Below are positions 23,678 through 31,484 of a stretch of DNA of 33,365 bases, one piece after another; within the stretch, counting starts at the first letter, position 1; each line of letters starts with the position of its first letter. Position numbers and translations under genes: made by a program. The notes beneath the pieces were generated by a model. It did not search any database and was not told the origin of the DNA. It worked only from the letters and a program-made list of their open reading frames with translations. The stretch is from DATGHS01 sp035307785 (GTDB lineage Bacteria > Planctomycetota > Planctomycetia > Gemmatales > Gemmataceae): NCBI GenBank assembly GCA_035307785.1, contig DATGHS010000321.1, forward strand, positions 1 to 33,365. The letters are read 5' to 3'.

Positions 23678-25105
23678 ATGAAACACCGCCCTATTCTCTC
23701 CCGCCGTGATTTCTTCTTCCAGGCCGGGCATGGCTTTGGCGGTCTCGCTTTGGCCGCGCTCTTGGCCTCGGAGCGGCGCGGCAATACCGCTACGCCCAAG
23801 CCGGATTCGAGTAATCCACTGGCGCTACTTCCGGCCCATGTCACGCCGAAGGCCGATCGCGTGTTGTTCCTCTTCATGGAAGGCGGGCCAAGCCACGTCG
23901 ATATGCTCGATCCCAAGCCGGAGCTTACAAAGCGCAATGGCCAGCCGTTGCCGAGCAGTTTCGGCCGCGTGATCACGCCTATGGGCACAGGCGGCAATAA
24001 CCTGCTGGCGAGCAAGCACACCTTTCGCAAGTATGGCAAGAGCGGGCTCGATTTCAGCGACTGGCTGCCGCAGCTGGCCCAGTGCGCCGATGATATAGCG
24101 GTGGTACGTTCGTGCCAGGCCGATGGGCTGAATCACGTGGGCTCGGTGTGCCAGATGAACACCGGCTCAATTCTCGCGGGCCGGCCCAGCCTCGGCTCGT
24201 GGGTGGTATACGGCCTTGGCAGCGAGAATCAGAACCTGCCGGGCTTTGTGGTGCTCACCGACACGGGCGAAGTCACCGGCGGGCCGCGCAATTGGGGCAC
24301 TGGCTTCATGCCGCCGACGTACCAGGGAACGCTGTTCCGGGCGGGTTCACAGCCGATCCTGAATCTTGCCCCGCCGGCCGGCGTCAGCGACGAGCAACAA
24401 CGCGCGAAGTTGTCGCTCATTCACGAGTTGAATGAGCACCACCGGCAGATGCGAACCGAAGACAGCCAGCTCGCGGCCCGGCTCAATTCCTACGAGTTGG
24501 CCTTCCGCATGCAGGCCTCGGCGCCGGAGGCCGTAGATCTCTCGAAAGAAAGCGCGAAGACCAAGGAAGCCTATGGTTTGAATCGCAAAGAGTGCGCGGA
24601 TTATGGCCATCGCTGCCTGCTGGCCCGGCGATTGCTTGAACGGGGCGTGCGCTTTGTGCAAATCTATTGCGGCGCCGGCAGCCAGTGGGATGCCCACAGC
24701 AACCTCGAAGGCAATCATACCCGGCTCTGCGCCCGCATGGATCAGCCCACCGCCGCCTTGCTTCAGGACTTGAAGCGAACGGGCTTACTGGAACGAACGC
24801 TCGTGATCTGGGGCGGTGAATTCGGCCGCACGCCCATGACGGAAGGCACCGATGGCCGCGATCACAATCCATATGGCTTCACCATGTGGTTCGCCGGCGG
24901 CGGCGTGAAAGGCGGGCAGATAATTGGCCGGACCGATGAATTTGGCCTGCGTGCGGTCGAAGACAAGATGCATGTGCATGATATTCACGCCACGATTTTG
25001 GCGGCATTGGGGTTGGATCACACCAAATTGACGTATTTGCACAATGGGCGAGCGGATCGCCTGACCGATGTGGACGGCAAGGTGATGGAGAAGTTGTTTG
25101 TGTAA
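23678..25105 (+). CDS. DUF1501 secreted protein (sulfatase-like fold)
   Basis: A 475-residue protein. I chose the ATG at 23678 because it gives a Tat-type leader (LSRRDFFFQAGHGFGGLALA); ATG 23651 and TTG 23642 are alternatives that would add only a few residues. DUF1501 features follow: RVLFLFMEGGPSHVDMLDPKPE, GLNHVGSVCQMNTG, RPSLGSWVVYGLGSEN, RGVRFVQIYCGAGSQWDAH, and the C-terminal WGGEFGRTPM...GRDHNPYGF block. The family has an alkaline-phosphatase/sulfatase-like fold and is exported; activity is not established. It follows PSD1 and Uma2 on the same strand (37-base gap) and probably belongs to the same transcript. Such pairs are typical of planctomycetes. Confidence 0.93.
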   Translation: MKHRPILSRRDFFFQAGHGFGGLALAALLASERRGNTATPKPDSSNPLALLPAHVTPKADRVLFLFMEGGPSHVDMLDPKPELTKRNGQPLPSSFGRVITPMGTGGNNLLASKHTFRKYGKSGLDFSDWLPQLAQCADDIAVVRSCQADGLNHVGSVCQMNTGSILAGRPSLGSWVVYGLGSENQNLPGFVVLTDTGEVTGGPRNWGTGFMPPTYQGTLFRAGSQPILNLAPPAGVSDEQQRAKLSLIHELNEHHRQMRTEDSQLAARLNSYELAFRMQASAPEAVDLSKESAKTKEAYGLNRKECADYGHRCLLARRLLERGVRFVQIYCGAGSQWDAHSNLEGNHTRLCARMDQPTAALLQDLKRTGLLERTLVIWGGEFGRTPMTEGTDGRDHNPYGFTMWFAGGGVKGGQIIGRTDEFGLRAVEDKMHVHDIHATILAALGLDHTKLTYLHNGRADRLTDVDGKVMEKLFV

Positions 25106-25126
25106 CGTGCAACGCCGCAAGCTCAA

Positions 25127-25513
25127 TCACTTCTTCGCCTTGGCAGCCTGATTTTCGACATACAGCGTAGCCAGCTCGTGGGCCGTCGCCACATACTTGT
25201 TCCAGTGCTTCTCAACATAATCCGGCGGCCCGCCCTTGTCGGCATAGGCTTCGGCGATCTTCGGCGTGGGAATCATGTCGATGGCGTCCCACGGGCACCA
25301 GCGTTCGCACAGCGAGCAGCCGATGCAGCGCTCCAGGTCGATGTCGCAGAAAGTTTGCAGCGTCGGCAGGCTCTCGCCTGGCACCGTGTAGATGCAATCC
25401 ACCGGGCAGACTTCCACACAGGCGTTGCAGCCGGTGCAATTGTCGGCGCGAATGACGGCTAGTTCCTTGAAGAATTTGCGCTTTTTGGCGGGTGCGGCAG
25501 CGGCTTGGGCCAT
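25127..25513 (-). CDS. 2x[4Fe-4S] ferredoxin, RnfB-like
   Basis: A 128-residue electron carrier. Two clusters are predicted from CTGCNACVEVCPVDC and CIGCSLCERWCPWDAI, each with the C-x2-C-x2-C-x3-C pattern followed by Pro. Residues 1-20 are Ala/Lys-rich, and the C-terminal 40 (YVEKHWNKYVATAHELATLY) form a helical extension longer than in simple ferredoxins. The domain resembles the ferredoxin part of RnfB-like proteins. The ATG at 25513 has GAGG upstream, and a promoter candidate lies at 25569-25596. It ends 21 bases from the convergent DUF1501 stop. The redox partner is unknown. Confidence 0.9.
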   Translation of the reverse strand: MAQAAAAPAKKRKFFKELAVIRADNCTGCNACVEVCPVDCIYTVPGESLPTLQTFCDIDLERCIGCSLCERWCPWDAIDMIPTPKIAEAYADKGGPPDYVEKHWNKYVATAHELATLYVENQAAKAKK

Positions 25514-25568
25514 GGGTGCCTCGAATCATTCTCCGCCGAGTTGGCGGTTCCAAAACCAGTCAGTTTGC

Positions 25569-25596
25569 ATTCTAGTTCTCATACGGGCGAAGGCAA
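25569..25596 (-). promoter_or_regulatory. Possible promoter of the ferredoxin gene
   Basis: On the minus strand TTGCCT (25596-25591) and TAGAAT (25574-25569) are 16 bases apart, giving a leader of about 50 bases. It is back to back with the permease promoter. Confidence 0.45.
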
Positions 25597-25615
25597 AGCC
25601 CCGTTTGGCGACGCT

Positions 25616-25645
25616 TTGCGGTAGTATCGTTCTTTTCCATATAAT
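25616..25645 (+). promoter_or_regulatory. Possible promoter of the APC-UspA permease gene
   Basis: A perfect TATAAT (25640-25645) follows TTGCGG (25616-25621) after 18 bases. The leader to the ATG at 25753 would be about 100 bases and contains a short hairpin GGCCCGCTGGGCC (25703-25715). Confidence 0.5.
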
Positions 25646-25752
25646 ACTTGACTTGTGCAGCTTGACGGGTCCCTCCCGTACGGCAAACCGATCAGTCGTT
25701 TAGGCCCGCTGGGCCTTGCTTCTCATTATCGACATTAGGTCGAAGCAGGTTT

Positions 25753-28527
25753 ATGTCCACGCCCGCCGCGGGTGAGAATCGCACTTCCAACGTACGCCGC
25801 GCCGCCCAGGTAATCGTGGTCGGCAGCGTGATGTTCACGTTCATTTCGTTCTGGAAGACCGCCGCGGTCGTGCTCTGCGACCTGGCCAGCACGGTGTACT
25901 ACATCGGCGGCATCGTCGAAAACGCCATCGGCCCCGCCGCCCCGTGGTTTATCCTGGCCGTGATGGTCTTCAGCTATGCGGTCCGCTCGGTTTATATCGA
26001 GAGCTGCGCCCTGTTCGTGCGCGGCGGCGTGTACCGGGTGGTGAAGGAAGCCATGGGCGGTTTCCTGGCCAAACTTTCGGTCTCGGCCCTGCTCTTCGAT
26101 TACGTGCTCACGGGCCCCACCAGCGGCGTGTCGGCCGGGCAATACCTCATGGGCCTGGTTTTGCAATACATCAGTCTGCTGTCCCCACACTTCTACCGGA
26201 CTATGCACCTCGATCAGCAGGATCCCGGCCAGACGGGTGAACTCATCATTCGTTGGGGCTCAGTTGCCTTGTCGGTCCTGATCACGCTCTACTTCTACCG
26301 CCAGAACCTGCTCGGCATCCACGAATCGAGCGACAAGGCGCTGAAGATCATGTATGTGACCACGGCGATGGCCGTGATCATCATCGTTTGGTGCGCGGTC
26401 ACGCTGATCGTCAACCGGGGTCCGGCTCAGGGCGTGCCGCTCCTGCCGGATTTGCATGCGAAGGTGGAGCATGAAGAGATTTCAAGACACGAAGCTGCCG
26501 ATCGCACGCGCTATAACCCGCAAGAGGAGAACGTCTGGATTCGCGATCCGAGCCGGCCGGATCGGTTGAAGCCCAAGCTGGATGAAAACGGCCAACCGAT
26601 CCCCCGCGAAAACGAGGCGGTGAAAGAGATCGCCAATGTCACCGGGCTGGATGTGCACAAGCCGGAAGACCCGCTCGGCTTTCTCGGCAATTTTAGAGCG
26701 TTCGGTTTCCTACGGGCAGTCGGCATACTCGGGCTGTTCCTGGCCTTTGGCCACTCGATCCTGGCCATGAGCGGCGAGGAAACGCTGGCCCAGGTTTACC
26801 GCGAAGTCGAAGCGCCGAAGATGCGCAACTTCAAGCGGGCTGCGTTTATCGTGTTCATCTACAGCCTCGTGCTGACGGCTGGGGTCAGCTTCCTGGCCGT
26901 GCTCATTATCCCTGATGAAGTGCGCATGAAGTTTTACAGCGGCAATCTGATCTCCGGCCTGGCCCGGCACGTGGCCGCCCCGCCGGGCCGCTTCGGCGCG
27001 GTCTTGAAACTCGGCCTGGAAACCTTCGTCGTGGTTGTTGGCTTTCTGATCCTGGCCGGGGCGGTGAACACGGCCATTATCGGCTCCAACGGCGTACTGA
27101 ATCGCATTGCCGAAGACGGCGTGCTGCCCGACTGGTTCCTGAAGCCGCATCCGAGATTCGGCACCACCTATCGCCTGTTAACGCTCATCTCGGCAATGCA
27201 AATCGGCGTGATCCTGCTCAGCATGGGGCACATTATCGTACTGGGCGAAGCGTACGCCTTCGGCGTGGTTTGGAGCTTCGTATTCAAGGCGCTGGCCATG
27301 ATCGTGTTGCGTTTCAAGGACAAGACGCCGCGCGAGTATCGCGTGCCGCTGAACTTGCGCATAGGGGGCATCGATATTCCCATCGGCCTCGGGTTGATTT
27401 TTTTGACGCTCCTGATGGCGGCCGTGATGAACTTTTTCACCAAGGAAGTGGCCACGGTGAGCGGCATGCTGTTCACAGTGGCATTCCTGAGTGTCTTCGT
27501 GGTTTCGGAGCGAGTGCACGAAAAGCGCCTGCGCGGCGCCAAGCATCACCACCTGGAGCAATTCAACGAACGGCTCATGCAGCAAGTGAGCGTGGAAAGC
27601 CTGAACCTGCACCGCCAGTATCGCAAGCTCGTCGCCATTCGCTCCACACAGAATCTGTTCATGCTTGAAAAGACGCTTGCAGAAACCGATCCGGAAACCA
27701 CCGACGTGGTGGTGATGACCGCCAAGGTCGCCCCCACCGACGACGCAACGACAAATGGCGTGGCCCTCGACTCGTACGATCAGAATTTGATGACGGCAGT
27801 GGTCGAACGCGCCGAACGGGCCGGCAAGCACGTGCAACCGCTCATCGTGCCTACTAACAATCCGCTCCATGCCGTCCTGCGCACGGCCATGGAACTGAAG
27901 GCTCAGGAAGTGGTGATGGGCGCTTCCAACAAATTCGCCACCGACATGCAGCTGGAAGAGATCGAGTTCCAGTGGTTAACGCTGCACGGCGGCGAAGTCC
28001 CGCCGCTCACCGTGCGCATTTTGAGTCGCGACCGCGATGTTTATCTCGACATTGCGGGCGGCAATCGCATTCCGAAATTGAGCGAACGCAAGGCCCGCTC
28101 GGTAGAGGAATTGCGGGCGGCCGGGGTGGGCGTTAATCGGGTTCTCATGTATCACGATGGTACAACACAAGGCAGTGATTTGTTCCGGCTGGTGCTGACC
28201 ACGCTGGACCCGCAGGTGGCGTTGGTAATCGCGCGCAAGTCGGCCGACGGACAGCCAGAACCGCTGCCCTTGCAGCAAGATCTGGAGCGGGCCGAACGAT
28301 TGCACCGGGAAGTGAATGTACGAGCCATCAAGCCGCCGGTTGGCTCGGAATTGGCACGGCTCGCCAAGGATGAGCGCTTCGACCTGGTAATTGTGGCCGC
28401 ACCGAACCAACTGCAAGACAACGCCGGTGAGCTGGAAAAGCAAATCGACATTCTAATGAAATTGGCCCGCAGCCCTGTTATGCTGATTAAGATGCCTGAA
28501 GTCCCCCAGGAAGCCAATCCGGAGTAA
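25753..28527 (+). CDS. APC-family permease fused to C-terminal UspA-like domains
   Basis: A 924-residue protein. The first 600 residues hold about 12 membrane segments of the amino acid-polyamine-organocation family, starting with VIVVGSVMFTFISFWKTAAV and including SALLFDYVLTGPTSGVSAG. A hydrophilic insertion of about 70 residues (about 237-310) separates two membrane blocks. After residue 600 the protein is soluble: QNLFMLEKTLAETDPETTDV begins a universal-stress-like domain that includes VVMGASNKF, and a second follows with RFDLVIVAAPNQLQDN. Similar APC-Usp fusions occur in several phyla; the Usp part probably senses nucleotide. The substrate cannot be told. The M28 peptidase follows after 50 bases. 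Confidence 0.9.
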   Translation: MSTPAAGENRTSNVRRAAQVIVVGSVMFTFISFWKTAAVVLCDLASTVYYIGGIVENAIGPAAPWFILAVMVFSYAVRSVYIESCALFVRGGVYRVVKEAMGGFLAKLSVSALLFDYVLTGPTSGVSAGQYLMGLVLQYISLLSPHFYRTMHLDQQDPGQTGELIIRWGSVALSVLITLYFYRQNLLGIHESSDKALKIMYVTTAMAVIIIVWCAVTLIVNRGPAQGVPLLPDLHAKVEHEEISRHEAADRTRYNPQEENVWIRDPSRPDRLKPKLDENGQPIPRENEAVKEIANVTGLDVHKPEDPLGFLGNFRAFGFLRAVGILGLFLAFGHSILAMSGEETLAQVYREVEAPKMRNFKRAAFIVFIYSLVLTAGVSFLAVLIIPDEVRMKFYSGNLISGLARHVAAPPGRFGAVLKLGLETFVVVVGFLILAGAVNTAIIGSNGVLNRIAEDGVLPDWFLKPHPRFGTTYRLLTLISAMQIGVILLSMGHIIVLGEAYAFGVVWSFVFKALAMIVLRFKDKTPREYRVPLNLRIGGIDIPIGLGLIFLTLLMAAVMNFFTKEVATVSGMLFTVAFLSVFVVSERVHEKRLRGAKHHHLEQFNERLMQQVSVESLNLHRQYRKLVAIRSTQNLFMLEKTLAETDPETTDVVVMTAKVAPTDDATTNGVALDSYDQNLMTAVVERAERAGKHVQPLIVPTNNPLHAVLRTAMELKAQEVVMGASNKFATDMQLEEIEFQWLTLHGGEVPPLTVRILSRDRDVYLDIAGGNRIPKLSERKARSVEELRAAGVGVNRVLMYHDGTTQGSDLFRLVLTTLDPQVALVIARKSADGQPEPLPLQQDLERAERLHREVNVRAIKPPVGSELARLAKDERFDLVIVAAPNQLQDNAGELEKQIDILMKLARSPVMLIKMPEVPQEANPE

Positions 28528-28577
28528 TGCCGCTTACGGCGATGCAGCGCTCTTTTCATTCTTTTCGAGGTCTCGCC

Positions 28578-30422
28578 ATGCGCGTTCGCTTTGTTCTTAC
28601 GAGTCTGGTTCTGTTGCTCGGTCTCGTCGTCGTCCGCGCCGAAAATGCGACGATCGAGAATTTACGCAAGGATTTGACGTATCTCACCTGCGACGAATGC
28701 GAAGGCCGCGGGGCACAGACCCAGGGCATTCACAAGGCGGCGGCCTACATCGCCGCGGAGTATCAGGCGCTTGGCCTGAAGCCGGGCGGAGTCAACGGCA
28801 CCTACTTCCAGCCGTTCCAGATGCGAGCCGGCAAAGCGATCCTTCAGCAAGCTTCCCTGAAACTTCAGGGACCGCTCGGCCAGCAAATTGAGCTCAAACT
28901 GAATGATCATTTCCAGGCGGTCGGGCTGTCGGAAACGGGCAAAGCCTCGGCCCCGCTAGTCTTCGTGGGTTACGGCATCAGCTCGAAGGACCCGGCCTAC
29001 GACGAATACAAGGGCGTGGACGTGGCCGGTAAAATCGTCGTCGTCCTGCGCAAGACGCCGATGCCGGGAAATTCCGCAAGCCCCTTCGGCGCCGCCCGCG
29101 GCGACCGCCGTAACACCGACCAGACCGGTTCGCTGGTGGGCAAGATCATGGCCGCCGATCAGGCGAAAGCCGCCGGCGTGATCTTCGTTAACGATCGTGA
29201 CACGGCCGAAAAGGAAGACAAACTCATGCCGTTTGATTACACTTCCGAGGCCGACCCAGTCGCCAAAATCCCGGCCGTCCACATTCATCGCAGTCTGCTC
29301 GATTCGATGCTGCAGGAAACCTACGGCTTTAACCTGCGCGATATTGAAAACGATATCGACCGAACGATGCAACCGCACAGCCTGGCGCTCAACGGCTGGA
29401 ACGCTTCCATCAACCTTTCGGTTGAACGCAAGATGGTGGAAGTGAAGAACGTCATTGGCGTGCTCGAAGGCAAGGGCCCGCTGGCTGACGAAACGGTCGT
29501 GATCGGCGCCCATTATGATCATTTGGGCCGAGGCGAACGCGGCAGCCTGGAACGCGACCCGATGAAAAAAACGCTTTTGCATCGTGGCGCCGATGACAAT
29601 GGCTCCGGCACCGTTTCGGTAATCGAATTGGCTCGCCGTTTCGCTGCAATGAAAGATCGCGAAGGCCGGCGGCTTGTGTTCATGAACTTCGCCGGCGAAG
29701 AGCAAGGTTTAATCGGCTCCCGCTATTACACGAACCATCCAGTCTTCCCGCTCGAAAAGACGGCCGCCATGCTCAATCTCGACATGGTGGGCCGCGTCCG
29801 GCCGGACAAAGACACGAAGAAAGATTCCGTGGAAGTCAGTGGTCTCGGCTCCGCCGCGCCGTTCGACGCACTGGTGGAAGAACTCAACAAGAAATACGAA
29901 TTCAAACTCTCGAAAGTGGCCAGCGGCTACGGCCCCAGCGACCACAACTCGTTCACCGAAAAGAAGATTCCGGTGATCAATTACTTCACCGGTCTGCACA
30001 CGGAATATCATCGCCCGTCGGACACCGTCGACACGATTAACTTTCCCGGAATGAAGAAGGTCGTGGATATTGCGCAAGATACCATTGGCCGCTTTGCGAT
30101 AATGGCCCGGCCGCAGTTCGTGCAGACAGCCCGCGCGCCGCGGCCAGGCGGCCGTGGCAATATCCCTCGCCTCGGCATCATGCCTGGCAACTATAACGAA
30201 GCCGACGAAAAAGGCGTGCTGGTGGGTTCCGTGATCAAGGACGGTCCCGCTGAAAAGGCCGGCATGAAAGACGGCGATTACATCGTCGAAATCGCCGGCA
30301 AACCGGTGAAAAACATGACCGCGTACATGGCAATCCTCGGCGAGCAGAAACGCGGTGAGCCGCTGGAGTTGACTATCGACCGAGCGGGCAAGCGGCAGAA
30401 GATTACCGTGAAGCCGGAGTGA
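28578..30422 (+). CDS. Secreted M28 metallopeptidase with PA insertion and C-terminal PDZ
   Basis: A 614-residue exported aminopeptidase-like enzyme. The ATG at 28578 has GAGG (28567-28570) seven bases before it and starts a signal peptide ending near VVVRAEN; the frame also opens at 28527 but that start would hide the signal. A PA-like domain covers about 115-260. Zinc ligands of M28 are visible: His312 in VIGAHYDHLGRG, GADDNGSG (338-345), Glu-Glu in NFAGEEQGLIGSRYY, Asp in LNLDMVGR and His in GLHTEYHRPSDTVD. Residues about 530-614 form a PDZ domain (KDGPAEKAGMKDGDYIVEI). The whole is like secreted PDZ-containing peptidases of planctomycetes. Probably co-transcribed with the permease. A perfect palindrome follows the stop by 10 bases. 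Confidence 0.95.
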   Translation: MRVRFVLTSLVLLLGLVVVRAENATIENLRKDLTYLTCDECEGRGAQTQGIHKAAAYIAAEYQALGLKPGGVNGTYFQPFQMRAGKAILQQASLKLQGPLGQQIELKLNDHFQAVGLSETGKASAPLVFVGYGISSKDPAYDEYKGVDVAGKIVVVLRKTPMPGNSASPFGAARGDRRNTDQTGSLVGKIMAADQAKAAGVIFVNDRDTAEKEDKLMPFDYTSEADPVAKIPAVHIHRSLLDSMLQETYGFNLRDIENDIDRTMQPHSLALNGWNASINLSVERKMVEVKNVIGVLEGKGPLADETVVIGAHYDHLGRGERGSLERDPMKKTLLHRGADDNGSGTVSVIELARRFAAMKDREGRRLVFMNFAGEEQGLIGSRYYTNHPVFPLEKTAAMLNLDMVGRVRPDKDTKKDSVEVSGLGSAAPFDALVEELNKKYEFKLSKVASGYGPSDHNSFTEKKIPVINYFTGLHTEYHRPSDTVDTINFPGMKKVVDIAQDTIGRFAIMARPQFVQTARAPRPGGRGNIPRLGIMPGNYNEADEKGVLVGSVIKDGPAEKAGMKDGDYIVEIAGKPVKNMTAYMAILGEQKRGEPLELTIDRAGKRQKITVKPE

Positions 30423-30432
30423 TGGCTGGCAC

Positions 30433-30495
30433 GCCCGCAGGCGAGTCTTCGAGCCTGCGGGGTCTCCCCGCAGGCTCGAAGACTCGCCTGCGGGC
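30433..30495. repeat. Perfect 30-bp inverted repeat after the M28 gene
   Basis: Arms 30433-30462 and 30466-30495 are exact complements around TCT. Each arm is itself palindromic (CCCGCAGG...CCTGCGGG around CGAGTCTTCGAG), so the element could form either one long hairpin or two short ones. It belongs to the same family as the units in 14435-14564. No T run follows. Confidence 0.88.
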
Positions 30496-30551
30496 TTGGG
30501 GTATCAGAGTGGCCGGAGCATGGCTCCAATGGCAAATCGCGGGCAAGTCTA

Positions 30552-30623
30552 GTAGGGAGGGTGGAGCGCAGCGCAACCCACCTGTTTGCACCGGTAGGTT
30601 GCGCTGCGCTCCACTCTCCCTAC
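30552..30623. repeat. 28-bp near-perfect inverted repeat before the esterase-like gene
   Basis: Arms 30552-30579 and 30596-30623 match at 26 of 28 positions. The right arm ends 12 bases before the ATG at 30636, where no ribosome site is evident, so the hairpin may affect its translation. The arm contains GGAGCGCAGCGCA, also found in the hairpin at 9813-9898. Confidence 0.85.
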
Positions 30624-30635
30624 CAAGAATGGCAG

Positions 30636-31367
30636 ATGGCAGGAACATGGCAGCAAATTGAAATCGCGGGGAAACGGGCCCAGATGTTCGATCTTGGCCG
30701 CGCGCCACGATTCGGCATCCTCTACCTTCATGACTTCGCCAATACCATTCTTCACGATGATCTGCACTTCGCAGAGCTTTTCGAGCGCTATTCCTTCGCT
30801 TGCATTTGCCCGGAAGGCAAGCGCTGCTGGTGGGTGGATCGCATTTGCGCGGAATTTGATGATGTCATCTCGCCGGAGCGTTATCTTCTCGATTCAGTTC
30901 TGTCCGAAATCGAAGCCCGCTGGAGCCTGAGGCCGCCGGCCATCGGCTTGCTCGGCTACGAAATGGGCGGCCAAGGTGCGCTGCGAATGGCATTCAAGTA
31001 TCCGCAGCGCTTTCCGGCGGTTGCCGCGATCACGCCGGCCATCGAATACCACGAGTGGTATTATCGCGACACGCCGATTATGGACATGTACACCAGCAAA
31101 GAGCAATGCCGGCAAGACACGGCTCCCATGCACGTGCATCCGACCAACTTCCCGCCGCACATCTACTTCTCCTGTGACCCCGCCGAGCGCGAATGGTTCC
31201 GCGGCGCCGACCGGCTGCATGAGAAGCTGGCCGCGCTGGGGATCACCCATCAGTGCGATCTGAAAACAAGCATCGGTGGGGGCTGGCCGTACTTCGAGAA
31301 GATGGCGGAGCCGGCGTTGCGATTCTTGAGCGCCGGTCTGGAGAAAGAGAGTCGGCGGCTCCTTTAG
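30636..31367 (+). CDS. Esterase-fold protein lacking catalytic Ser and His (probable pseudoenzyme)
   Basis: A 243-residue alpha/beta hydrolase-fold protein close to the esterases common in planctomycetes. The start is the ATG at 30636; the frame upstream comes from the repeat. The sequence runs ARWSLRPPAIGLLGYEMGGQ, then ALRMAFKYPQRFPAV, then CRQDTAPMHVHP, then HIYFSCDPAEREWFRG. At the nucleophile elbow the usual G-x-S-x-G-G is GYEMGG, with Glu in place of Ser. Near the end, where family members as I recall them have GGHSW with the catalytic His, this protein has GGGWPYF, one residue shorter. The acid region (CDPAEREW) is kept. Both changes together point to loss of hydrolase activity, perhaps with a retained binding role. 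It is intact, with no stop or frameshift. Confidence 0.8.
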   Translation: MAGTWQQIEIAGKRAQMFDLGRAPRFGILYLHDFANTILHDDLHFAELFERYSFACICPEGKRCWWVDRICAEFDDVISPERYLLDSVLSEIEARWSLRPPAIGLLGYEMGGQGALRMAFKYPQRFPAVAAITPAIEYHEWYYRDTPIMDMYTSKEQCRQDTAPMHVHPTNFPPHIYFSCDPAEREWFRGADRLHEKLAALGITHQCDLKTSIGGGWPYFEKMAEPALRFLSAGLEKESRRLL

Positions 31368-31403
31368 CCGCTTGCGGCTTAGCATGTACACTGGCCGACT
31401 CTC
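31347..31403. terminator. Nested hairpins at the esterase-like stop codon
   Basis: Outer arms GAGAGTCGGC (31347-31356) and its complement (31394-31403) enclose AGCCGCTTGCGGCT (31366-31379), a 6-bp hairpin. The outer left arm lies within the last codons and the inner hairpin starts inside the stop codon (31365-31367). It may end transcription before the citrate synthase gene, but no T run follows. Confidence 0.45.
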
Positions 31404-31484
31404 CAGCGCCATCATATCTCAACGAATGTTGCACCCTGCCTCAACCATTGCTGCGCATCATCGGCCAAGTCCGGGGAATTCTTC

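Noticed and set aside
30427..30640. The two palindromes between the M28 and esterase-like genes as an insertion sequence or MITE with terminal repeats
   Set aside because: The two repeats differ in sequence, there is no target-site duplication that I can see, and nothing coding lies between them.
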